From contig OZ248539.1 of assembly GCA_965234685.1 (NCBI GenBank), positions 248,001-312,000 of the forward strand: a stretch of DNA of 64,000 bases, given 5' to 3'. Shown one piece after another: positions 38,358 to 46,116 of this stretch. Below the pieces are notes generated by a model, which worked only from the letters and a program-made list of their open reading frames with translations, made no database searches and was not told where the DNA came from. Both the position numbers and the translations under genes were made by a program. This DNA comes from Fimbriimonas planktonicus (GTDB lineage Bacteria; Armatimonadota; Fimbriimonadia; Fimbriimonadales; Fimbriimonadaceae). Numbering within the stretch: position 1 is the stretch's first letter; each line of letters begins with the position of its first letter.

Positions 38358-39838
38358 AGCAAATCACCCTGGCAGCAATGGCCCTAGTCGCTTTGACCGT
38401 GACCGGCTGCGTCAATCGCGACGAGCAGAAGACGGCCAAAGAAACGGCAAAAATCGTCAGCGACCCGCTGATCGCGGTTTCGGTTCAGTCCGCGCAAACG
38501 CGGCCACTTTCGGAGTCTGTCGAAGTCACCGGAAGCATTGATGTTGGCGACACTACCGCGGTTGGTGCGCGCATTAGCGGCCGCATCGTGAGCGTTTTTG
38601 TTCAGGAAGGCTCGGTCGTTAAGGAAGGGCAGATTCTTGCCGTGCAGGACACTAGCCAACTGCAGACTCAGTTGTCGCAAGCTCTCGCTAACCTGCGTTC
38701 CGCCGAAGCTCAGCTTCAGCAGCAGATCAAGAATGCTTCGATGACTCCGGATCGGACCTCGGCCCAGATTCGCACGGCAGAAGCCGCGTTGCGACAAGCA
38801 CGTGTCAACCTCCAGAAGGCGATCAACGGTCCACGAGGTCAAGAGATTGAACAGGCGGAGGCCACCCTTCGCTCGGCAGACGAGAATTTGAAAACGCAAA
38901 AGCTTGAGCTCGAGCGAGTTCAAAAACTCGTTTCAGAAGGAGCGGTCGCCGCAAACCGATTGGACAGCCAGCGCAACCAGGTTGCTGCCGCCCAAGCCCA
39001 GTTCGATGGCGCAAAGCAGTCGGTCAACCTGTTGCGGGAAGGTACGCGAAAGGAAGACATTCAGGCGCTTCGCGAGGCAGTTAGCCAAGCCGAATCGAGC
39101 GTTCGAAGTTCTAAAGTCCAACGCGATCTCGACTCCTTGCTTCTAGATCAGGTCCGATCTTCCAAGGCTCAAGTCGATGCGGCACGCGCATCTGTCCAGC
39201 AGATTCAACAGCAGATTGGCGATGCTACGGTGAAGGCTCCGTTCGCTGGAACAATAACCGGAAAGCCAACCCAGGCCGGATCGGTGCTTGCGCCGGGCGG
39301 AAAGGTCGTGGACCTCGTCGGCCAGAGCAAGCCGTACTTCACCGCGCAAGTTCCGGAACAAGTTATTCCGAAGCTGATCTCTGGTGCCACGGTCACCATC
39401 ACCATCGATGCGCTGGGGGCCAAGTTCCCGGGACGGGTCGAATCGGTGAACCCTCTGGGCAGTGAGTTCGGCCGGCAGTTCAGCGTACGCGTGGCTTTTG
39501 ATGCCGCCACCGCAAGCTTGCGGCCTGGAATGTTTGCCCGAGGCTCGGTACTGCTCCGATCGATCCCGAGCGCTACGGTTGTTCCCGACAGCGCGGTGGT
39601 CAAGCGTGACGGCAAAGACGTGGTCTTTACCATTCGCGACTCGGCGGCCGAACAAGTCTCGGTGACCCGCGGGCTGCGACAGGGCGAACTCGTTCAGGTT
39701 TCCGGTGTTCTGCCCGGCACCGAAGTTGTTATTCGCGGGCAAGAGGCTCTGGATAACGGCACGAAAGTAAAGGTTCAAGCCGGAACTGACGCGAAGCCGG
39801 GCGAAACGAAAGAAGTGACGGAGGAGACGAAAGCGTGA
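38354..39838 (+). CDS. RND-type periplasmic adaptor lipoprotein (HlyD/MFP family)
   Basis: The adaptor joins the inner membrane pump to the TolC-like channel. The 494-residue product has a lipoprotein signal (VTGC, Cys at about residue 19) and a lipoyl/barrel-sandwich half around GARISGRIVSVFVQEGSVVKEG. A long coiled-coil hairpin (about 85-275) follows, then the second lipoyl half ATVKAPFAGTITGKPTQAGS, a beta-barrel and the membrane-proximal domain. The hairpin is about 190 residues, longer than the AcrA hairpin. Overlap of 4 bases with the TolC-like gene, GTG overlap with the pump gene. Confidence 0.93.
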   Translation: MKQITLAAMALVALTVTGCVNRDEQKTAKETAKIVSDPLIAVSVQSAQTRPLSESVEVTGSIDVGDTTAVGARISGRIVSVFVQEGSVVKEGQILAVQDTSQLQTQLSQALANLRSAEAQLQQQIKNASMTPDRTSAQIRTAEAALRQARVNLQKAINGPRGQEIEQAEATLRSADENLKTQKLELERVQKLVSEGAVAANRLDSQRNQVAAAQAQFDGAKQSVNLLREGTRKEDIQALREAVSQAESSVRSSKVQRDLDSLLLDQVRSSKAQVDAARASVQQIQQQIGDATVKAPFAGTITGKPTQAGSVLAPGGKVVDLVGQSKPYFTAQVPEQVIPKLISGATVTITIDALGAKFPGRVESVNPLGSEFGRQFSVRVAFDAATASLRPGMFARGSVLLRSIPSATVVPDSAVVKRDGKDVVFTIRDSAAEQVSVTRGLRQGELVQVSGVLPGTEVVIRGQEALDNGTKVKVQAGTDAKPGETKEVTEETKA

Positions 39839-42800
39839 ACTTAACAAAAACCGCCATTCAGCGCCCGATCTTGATCTTAATGATCATGATCGGCGTGATC
39901 GCCATGGGGCTTCTCGGCTACCAGGCAATGCGCAAAGAGCAAAACCCAGACGTTAGCTTTGGCACGTTGACGGTTTTGACCCTCTATCCCGGCGCAAACC
40001 CCGACGAAGTCGCCACGCTGGTTTCGCGACCCATTGAGGAATCAGTTTCGGGCGTCAACGGAATTCGAGAAGTCACCAGTACCTCGGTCGAAGGCCGGTC
40101 GGTCGTTATCATCCAGCTTGAGCTCACGACCGACGTGGACGTCGCGCTGAACGAAGTTCGGTCAAAGGTTGATTCGGTTTCGGGCCAGCTTCCAGACAGC
40201 GTTGAGAAACCAACGATCTCGAAAGTTGACACGTCTTCGACGCCGATCTTGTACTACGCTCTTTCGGCTACCGGACTAAACGGCCGCGACCTGCGAACGC
40301 TTGTCGACGACAAGTTGAAGGACCGGTTTGCTCGAATTGCGGGCGTTGCAGAAGTTGGAGTTCAGGGCGGCGACGTTCGTGAATTCCAGGTTGAAATCAA
40401 GAAGGATCAGCTGATCCGATATGGCGTCGGCCTTCTTGAAGTTAAGAATGCGATTCAGGCTGCAACCCTGAACATCCCGTCCGGAAAGATCATCACCGGC
40501 GAGCAAGAAGTGAGCGTCCGCGTGCCGGGTGAGTTCACCAGCATCAAGGAACTGGAAGAACTTCAGTTCTCCAAGTCGAACCCCAATAACCCTCAGGGCA
40601 AAGGTCGGCTGATTCGGCTCAAGGATGTTGCGACGATTCGCGACACTGTTGCCGAGCGCTCCGCCTACTCCACCTTAGATGGCGCCGACACAATCGTTCT
40701 CGTTCTGCAGAAGGCCCGAGAAGGTAACGCAGTCGAGATTTCGAAGGCATCTACTGACGTTATCGCGGGCCTTGAAAAGGAGTTCTCCGCGATTGGACTT
40801 AAGTTTGTTAAGACCCAAGACCAAGCGATCAAGATTCAGGAAGGCCTTGATGACCTTAACCTGACGCTGTATTTCAGCATCTTCTTGGTCAGCTTGATCG
40901 TTTACATCTTTCTTCACGACTTCCGTGGAACGGCGATTGTTGCGTTGGCGATTCCGGTTTGTTTGTTCGCGACGTTCGCGGCTTACCGAATTGCTGGATT
41001 CACGATCAACAACTTGTCGATGCTTGCACTCTCGCTGGCAATCGCGGTTCTGGTGGATGACGCGATCGTTGTTCTTGAGAACATCTATCGTCACTTGAAG
41101 ATGGGCGAGGACCCTCGCGAGGCGGCGATCAACGGTCGTGCAGAAATCGGCGTTGCGGCCATCGCCATCACCTTGGCGGACGTTGTTGTCTTCCTGCCGC
41201 TTGCCTTTGTCGGCGGCATCGTTGGACAGTTCTTCCGACCGCTTGCGCTCGGCTACGTCATGGCGGTTCTGTTCTCGCTGTTCGTATCCTTTACGCTCAC
41301 GCCGATGCTAGCTTCGCGCTGGTACAAAGCCGGCGAAGACATGGAGCACCCGCGTGGACGCTTCGCTCAGAGCTTCGACCGATGGTTTGCCTCGTTTGAG
41401 CGCGGCTATCGCAAGGCCCTAAGTTGGTCGCTGCATCACCGCTGGCCCGTGTTCATCATGGGCAACCTTGTTCTGGTTGCGGTCTTCGTGCTTATCGCGG
41501 GAAGCAATCAACCGAGCGCAACCGCGGCGCTGATGACGGGCTTGCCGATCATGATTGTTTCGTGGTTCTTAGGCCTGTTCGTTTACATGATCTCAGCCTT
41601 TAAGCGGGTCGACTGGAAAGTTGGTGCGATGGGCATTGGTGGAAGCTATGCCATCGGCTCGGCGGCCGCAGTTGTTATTGGGGCGGCAGCCAAGGGGCTG
41701 CCGGTTCCCGGCCTGGCCTTCGGTCTCGGCACCATCGTCGCGGCAGCCGCCGGGGCCTTTATGCAGCACTCGGGATCGAAAAAGCACTACAAGTTGGCGC
41801 CTTCGAACTTCCTTTGGGTCGGACTTGCTTACGGTGTGATCTTCCCGATCGCGGCCTTTGGCGGCTACCACATTGGTCAGTGGAAGGACGAACCATTGTT
41901 CAAGTTCTCCTTCTTCCCATCGTCGGACACCGGATCACTGAACGTTAACATTCAGCTTCCGCCGGGCCGAAGCTTGGAAGCCACCGAGCGAGTTGTCGCG
42001 TTGGTTGAAGAGAGGATCAAAGGCATTCCGGAAGTCGAGTACATGCTCGCCACCATTGGTTCTCAGGGCGTTAGCCAGTTCCAGGCCGGAACGCAGGGCG
42101 GAAACTACGCACAGGTCGTGGTTTCGCTCCATGAGAAGAAATCGATTCTGGACACGCTCGCCTTCTGGGTGAAGCACGAAGAACCGCTTCGAGATCGGTC
42201 CACGGATGCCGTCTCGGCAGAGATCATTCAGAAAGTTGGTCGAATCTCGGGTGCAGAAATTCGGGTTGCCCAGTCAGATGGCTTTGGTGCCGGATCGGCG
42301 ATTCAAATGTCGTTTTCGGGGAACAACCGAGAAGAGATTCTGGACGTCGTTTCGAAAATCAAGCGTGGCCTGCAAGGCGGTGCCATTGCGGGTGTCATCA
42401 ACCCCGACATCTCCTCCAAGCCCGGCAAGCCGGAGCTTCGGGCTGAACCAGACCGAACTCGGCTTGCCGACTCGGGCATGACGGTCAACGATTTGGCGTC
42501 GGTTTTGCGAATTGCTTACACCGGCGACGACACGGTCAAGTACCGAGAAGCGGGCCGGGAGTATTCGATCCGCACGATGCTGGACCTTGAGGACCGAAAC
42601 GATCCGAACACGCTCAACTCGATCCCGGTGAAGTTCACCCAGGGTGAGCCGATCTACGTGAGCGGCGTTGCGAATCTGGTTCCAGGAACCGGTACCGACA
42701 AGATTGAGCGACGAAACCGTGCTGAAGAAATTCGGGTCACGGCGGACTTGCTGCCTGGCTTCGCGGCCGGAACTGTTCAGTCGCAGATCAACGCTTGGAT

Positions 42801-43470
42801 GGCAAAGGAAAAGCTAATCCCATCCACGGTTACGCTTCGACCGCTGGGGCAGGCTGAATCTCAGAACCGAGAATCGGCGGCCCTTCTGGGAGCGCTGCTC
42901 CTGGGTCTGGTGCTCGTGTACATGGTTCTGGCTTCGCTGTACGAGAACCTGCTGTATCCGTTCATCATCCAAATCGCTCAGCCGCAGGCGTTCGTTGGCG
43001 CGCTTGTCGCCTTGATGATCTTTAACAAGCAGTTCAGCCTCATCGGCTTTATCGGCTTGCTGACGCTGATCGGATTGGTCGGTAAAAACGCGATTCTGCT
43101 GGTTGACTACACGAACACCTTGCGTGGTCGTGGAAGGCAGCGGGAGGACGCGATCTTGGAAGCGGGTCCGACGCGACTTCGACCGATCATGATGACCTCG
43201 CTTGCCTTGGTCCTCGGTTTGTTGCCAACGGCACTGGCGGTTGGTCGAGGATCTGAGTTCCGCGAGTCGTTGGGCTACGTCATCATCGGTGGCGTAACGC
43301 TCTCGACGTTCTTGACCTTGCTGGTCATTCCTTGCTCGTACACGATCTTCGACGATTGGTCCAACTGGATCGGTCGGCTACGTGGACGGCGTTCGGAATT
43401 TGACGTTGACGCTGAATCAGGCCCAGTGGGCGCCGACCCAAGTTCGACCGAGAGCCTACCAGTGGCTTAA
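39835..43470 (+). CDS. RND efflux transporter with inserted membrane segments (AcrB/HAE1-like)
   Basis: This inner membrane proton-driven pump has 1211 residues against about 1030-1050 for AcrB. Starts: IQRPILILMIMIGVIAMGLLGY (TM1), porter domains, and TM4 with Asp408-Asp409 in LVDDAIVVLENIYRH, the proton-relay pair of HAE1 pumps. After TM7 (HHRWPVFIMGNLVLVAVFVL, from about residue 534) comes an extra block of roughly 130 residues (about 560-690) holding four more hydrophobic helices, before the second porter domain begins at FPSSDTGSLNVNIQLPPG. The C-terminal half ends with SLIGFIGLLTLIGLVGKNAILLVDY and RLRPIMMTSLALVLGLLP. GTG start with GGAGGAGA upstream. Substrate unknown. Confidence 0.93.
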   Translation: MNLTKTAIQRPILILMIMIGVIAMGLLGYQAMRKEQNPDVSFGTLTVLTLYPGANPDEVATLVSRPIEESVSGVNGIREVTSTSVEGRSVVIIQLELTTDVDVALNEVRSKVDSVSGQLPDSVEKPTISKVDTSSTPILYYALSATGLNGRDLRTLVDDKLKDRFARIAGVAEVGVQGGDVREFQVEIKKDQLIRYGVGLLEVKNAIQAATLNIPSGKIITGEQEVSVRVPGEFTSIKELEELQFSKSNPNNPQGKGRLIRLKDVATIRDTVAERSAYSTLDGADTIVLVLQKAREGNAVEISKASTDVIAGLEKEFSAIGLKFVKTQDQAIKIQEGLDDLNLTLYFSIFLVSLIVYIFLHDFRGTAIVALAIPVCLFATFAAYRIAGFTINNLSMLALSLAIAVLVDDAIVVLENIYRHLKMGEDPREAAINGRAEIGVAAIAITLADVVVFLPLAFVGGIVGQFFRPLALGYVMAVLFSLFVSFTLTPMLASRWYKAGEDMEHPRGRFAQSFDRWFASFERGYRKALSWSLHHRWPVFIMGNLVLVAVFVLIAGSNQPSATAALMTGLPIMIVSWFLGLFVYMISAFKRVDWKVGAMGIGGSYAIGSAAAVVIGAAAKGLPVPGLAFGLGTIVAAAAGAFMQHSGSKKHYKLAPSNFLWVGLAYGVIFPIAAFGGYHIGQWKDEPLFKFSFFPSSDTGSLNVNIQLPPGRSLEATERVVALVEERIKGIPEVEYMLATIGSQGVSQFQAGTQGGNYAQVVVSLHEKKSILDTLAFWVKHEEPLRDRSTDAVSAEIIQKVGRISGAEIRVAQSDGFGAGSAIQMSFSGNNREEILDVVSKIKRGLQGGAIAGVINPDISSKPGKPELRAEPDRTRLADSGMTVNDLASVLRIAYTGDDTVKYREAGREYSIRTMLDLEDRNDPNTLNSIPVKFTQGEPIYVSGVANLVPGTGTDKIERRNRAEEIRVTADLLPGFAAGTVQSQINAWMAKEKLIPSTVTLRPLGQAESQNRESAALLGALLLGLVLVYMVLASLYENLLYPFIIQIAQPQAFVGALVALMIFNKQFSLIGFIGLLTLIGLVGKNAILLVDYTNTLRGRGRQREDAILEAGPTRLRPIMMTSLALVLGLLPTALAVGRGSEFRESLGYVIIGGVTLSTFLTLLVIPCSYTIFDDWSNWIGRLRGRRSEFDVDAESGPVGADPSSTESLPVA

Positions 43471-43480
43471 CCCCCGGCGG

Positions 43481-43486
43481 TACAGT
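43481..43486 (+). promoter_or_regulatory. Candidate -10 element before P-type ATPase
   Basis: TACAGT lies 6 bases before the ATG at 43493 and the interval contains no ribosome-binding site. It could drive a leaderless transcript separate from the RND operon. No clear -35. Confidence 0.3.
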
Positions 43487-43492
43487 GGATAC

Positions 43493-45412
43493 ATGAAACC
43501 GTTAGGTTCCTTTCGCGAGGTCCTAACGGTTCTTGTATTTGTGGCAGGTGGTTTGAGCTACTTGCCGAACTTGAGTTGGCTCGCTTGGGTGGCTTTAGCG
43601 GTCGGATTGCCGTTCCTGATCAAGCGGACTTTCGAAAGTTTGCGCCACGGCGATCTGGATGTCGACTTCCTGATGCTCCTCGCCGCCGTCGGCGCTGCGG
43701 TTGTCAATCAGCCCGGCGACGCGGCGATTTTGCTCTTCCTGTTCAATCTTTCGAGCGTGATGGAGGAGCGCGCGATGAGCCGCACCAAGGATGCAATTTC
43801 TTCCCTCGTCAAGCTACGGCCGAGTGAGGCGATTCTGGTTCGAGATGGCGCTGACAAGACGGTGCCGGTCGAAACGCTTGCGGTTGGGGACGTCGTCCGG
43901 GTGCCCAGCTTTACATCGATTCCGGTCGACGGAACGGTTGTTGAAGGCTTAAGCTCCGTCAACCAGGCATCGATTACGGGCGAATCCGTTCCTGTATCGG
44001 TCGAAAAAGGCACGAACGTCATCGGCGGAACCCAAAACCTCGACGGTCCGCTGCTGATCTCTGTTCGAACTGTGGTCGGCGACAGCACTTTGGATCGAAT
44101 TGTTGCGCTCGTGCAAGAAGCGCAAACGAACAAAGCGTCCGGCGAACGCATCAGCCAGTGGTTCGGGCAGCGGTACACCTGGTTCGTGCTCGCGGCGTTT
44201 GGCATTTCGCTCGCCGTTCGACTCCTCGGGATGAACCAGCCTTTGATGGCGGCGACCTACGCTTCCGTGGTGCTGCTGGTCGCTTTGAGCCCATGTGCTT
44301 TGGTGATTTCGACCCCGGCGACGACGCTGAGCGCTTTGGCATGGGCAGCGCGTAACGGTTTGCTTATTCGGGGCGGAGAGTTTATTGAGCGCGCGGGTGA
44401 AGTTAATGCGGTGGCCTTCGACAAGACCGGCACCATCACGAGCGGTCGACCAAAGCTACGATGCGTTTGTGTTTGCAGCCGCGATGAAGTCGATAGCGCG
44501 GCAGAGGACCAGTGTTATTCGGGAGTGGGAGAACCAAGCCCTCGGGTTCGCGAAGTGGTGGCGCTTGCTGCGGCGCTCGAGAAGTATGCGGCACACCCGA
44601 TGGCGGAGGCCATCCGCCGGGCGGCCGTTCAATGGCCGGAGCCTGAGCCGGTCGTATCAGACCACCGGGTTATTCCGGGCCTCGGAATTGAAGGAACAAC
44701 CGCACACGGCCCGATCCGGCTCGGGCAAATTCGCCTTTGGGAAGAAGCCAAAGTCCAGGTGCCAACCTACGTTCAAAGCCACGTCACCGAATGGCAGGGG
44801 CAAGGGCTCGGCATCGTCGTCATGGATTCGCCTTTGGGGTTTGCCGTGCTTGCTTTTGAAGACGAGATGCGACCCGAGACCCCGGCGGTTTTGGAGCAAC
44901 TGCGGTCGATGGGCGTAAAGCATCTGGCCATGCTCAGCGGAGATTCGCCGGCGGCAGTTTCGCGATTGGCAGCCATGCTGAAGCTGGACGAGATTCAAGG
45001 CGGCTTGATGCCGGGCCAAAAATCAGGACGGATTGCCGAGCTCGGAAAAGAGCACCGGGTGATGATGGTTGGCGACGGTGTGAACGATGGCCCGGCGCTT
45101 TCGGCTGCCTATGTTGGAGTCGCAATGGGCGGGCTCGGATCGGATGTAGCGCTCAATTCGGCGGATGTGGTTCTAATGCGAGATCGGCTCGATGCCTTGC
45201 CCGAGCTAATCGAACTTGGGCGGAAAACTCGCAAAACGATCACGACCAACCTCATTTTTGCGGGTGGAGTGATCATTGCGCTCACCATTAGCTCGTTCAT
45301 CATCCGGCTGCCCCTTCCGGTTGCCGTGATCGGGCACGAGGGCAGCACGGTGCTGGTTATTTTGAACGGACTCCGCTTATTGCGAGGACCGGGTCTCAGT
45401 CCTCGAACGTGA
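43493..45412 (+). CDS. P1B-type metal-transporting ATPase, P1B-4-like
   Basis: A 639-residue membrane ATPase exporting a transition metal. It has the actuator loop TGES, the phosphorylation motif D310KTGT, the HP dipeptide (KYAAHPMAEAI), GDGVNDGPALSAA, the TM6 metal motif S266-P267-C268, and H615EGS in the last helix. SPC plus HEGS and the absence of an N-terminal heavy-metal domain are hallmarks of P1B-4 pumps (CoaT/CtpD/CzcP; Co, Zn, Ni or Fe). After DKTGT comes an unusual Cys cluster, RCVCVCSRDEV then DQC. ATG 43493 is chosen; the frame extends upstream into the RND gene. A 10-base inverted repeat covers codons 2-13. The 3' end overlaps the convergent gene by 17 bases. Confidence 0.92.
   Translation: MKPLGSFREVLTVLVFVAGGLSYLPNLSWLAWVALAVGLPFLIKRTFESLRHGDLDVDFLMLLAAVGAAVVNQPGDAAILLFLFNLSSVMEERAMSRTKDAISSLVKLRPSEAILVRDGADKTVPVETLAVGDVVRVPSFTSIPVDGTVVEGLSSVNQASITGESVPVSVEKGTNVIGGTQNLDGPLLISVRTVVGDSTLDRIVALVQEAQTNKASGERISQWFGQRYTWFVLAAFGISLAVRLLGMNQPLMAATYASVVLLVALSPCALVISTPATTLSALAWAARNGLLIRGGEFIERAGEVNAVAFDKTGTITSGRPKLRCVCVCSRDEVDSAAEDQCYSGVGEPSPRVREVVALAAALEKYAAHPMAEAIRRAAVQWPEPEPVVSDHRVIPGLGIEGTTAHGPIRLGQIRLWEEAKVQVPTYVQSHVTEWQGQGLGIVVMDSPLGFAVLAFEDEMRPETPAVLEQLRSMGVKHLAMLSGDSPAAVSRLAAMLKLDEIQGGLMPGQKSGRIAELGKEHRVMMVGDGVNDGPALSAAYVGVAMGGLGSDVALNSADVVLMRDRLDALPELIELGRKTRKTITTNLIFAGGVIIALTISSFIIRLPLPVAVIGHEGSTVLVILNGLRLLRGPGLSPRT
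43497..43531 (+). other. 10-bp perfect inverted repeat at ATPase start
   Basis: Arms 43497-43506 (AACCGTTAGG) and 43522-43531 (CCTAACGGTT) flank a 15-base spacer and are followed by TCTTGTATTTG. Lying at the 5' end of the metal ATPase gene, it could be an operator, an mRNA hairpin limiting initiation, or a terminator for the RND operon if the true start is further in. Confidence 0.55.
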
Positions 45413-46070
45413 GTTCAAGGACTGGCCGGGCGGCTTCGCGCTCAGCATCTTTCGAGAAGATCTTGTAGGTCTGGCGGTTTTCGTCCATGCTCAGCTTCGT
45501 CGTGAGGACCAGCGAAAGTGGCCCGCCGACTCGCTTCGAAAGATAATCGGCAAAGTTTCCTTTGCCGGTCATAAGATCAATTTCGATCTTAAACTCGGCA
45601 TCCGGTGCGGTGAACTTTGGTGCCGCGGCACCAAAGAGTGAAGTTTCCTTGCCGTCGAGCTTGAGTTTGAAAAGCGATTCGTAAGTCCAACCCTTCTCCT
45701 TGAACTCGCCATCGACCGATCGAACTTCGAGCGGAGTTTTCGCCGCGCCTTCTACGGTGAACGACGGGTTCGCGATATGGGTGACGATAAGCTTGGCGGC
45801 AGTGAGTTTCTTTCCCGTCGGTACCTTTCCGGTGTTGAACTGAAGCAAGCTGTAAGAAAACGATTCGGCGTCGGAGGCTGATTCCGCAACAGGAACTCCG
45901 CCAACTCCCCAAACGCGCAGGTAGGCATCGCGCTGCGGATCAGTGGCGTGAGGATAGGCCCAAATGTCATCCGTCGGGCTTAGGGACACGACATTTGCGA
46001 ACATCAAAGACAGCGAGGCAACCAGCACGTTTGTAGTTTGGCAAGTTTTCGCCGGTAGGGAGTACGGCAC
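45396..46070 (-). CDS. Secreted DNRLRE-like domain protein
   Basis: A 224-residue product with an N-terminal hydrophobic stretch (VLVASLSLMFANVVS) acting as a signal peptide. The remainder resembles DNRLRE/CBM96-like beta-sandwich domains: YLRVWG at the first strand, SYSLLQFNTGKVPTGKKL, KLIVTHIANPSF, then a closing SLVLTTKL and RPVLELTF. The GTG at 46070 is tentative; internal starts closer to the hydrophobic core are possible. It is convergent with the metal ATPase and overlaps it by 17 bases. Role unknown. Confidence 0.65.
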   Translation of the reverse strand: MPYSLPAKTCQTTNVLVASLSLMFANVVSLSPTDDIWAYPHATDPQRDAYLRVWGVGGVPVAESASDAESFSYSLLQFNTGKVPTGKKLTAAKLIVTHIANPSFTVEGAAKTPLEVRSVDGEFKEKGWTYESLFKLKLDGKETSLFGAAAPKFTAPDAEFKIEIDLMTGKGNFADYLSKRVGGPLSLVLTTKLSMDENRQTYKIFSKDAEREAARPVLELTFED

Positions 46071-46116
46071 ATTCGGTGTTCGATTGCCTTCTTTGACGAC
46101 ACAATGATCTTGGTCG

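Noticed and set aside
43382..43492. N-terminal extension of the metal ATPase into the RND gene
   Set aside because: The extra 37 residues overlap the end of the RND frame, contain no metal-binding motif and have no ribosome site.
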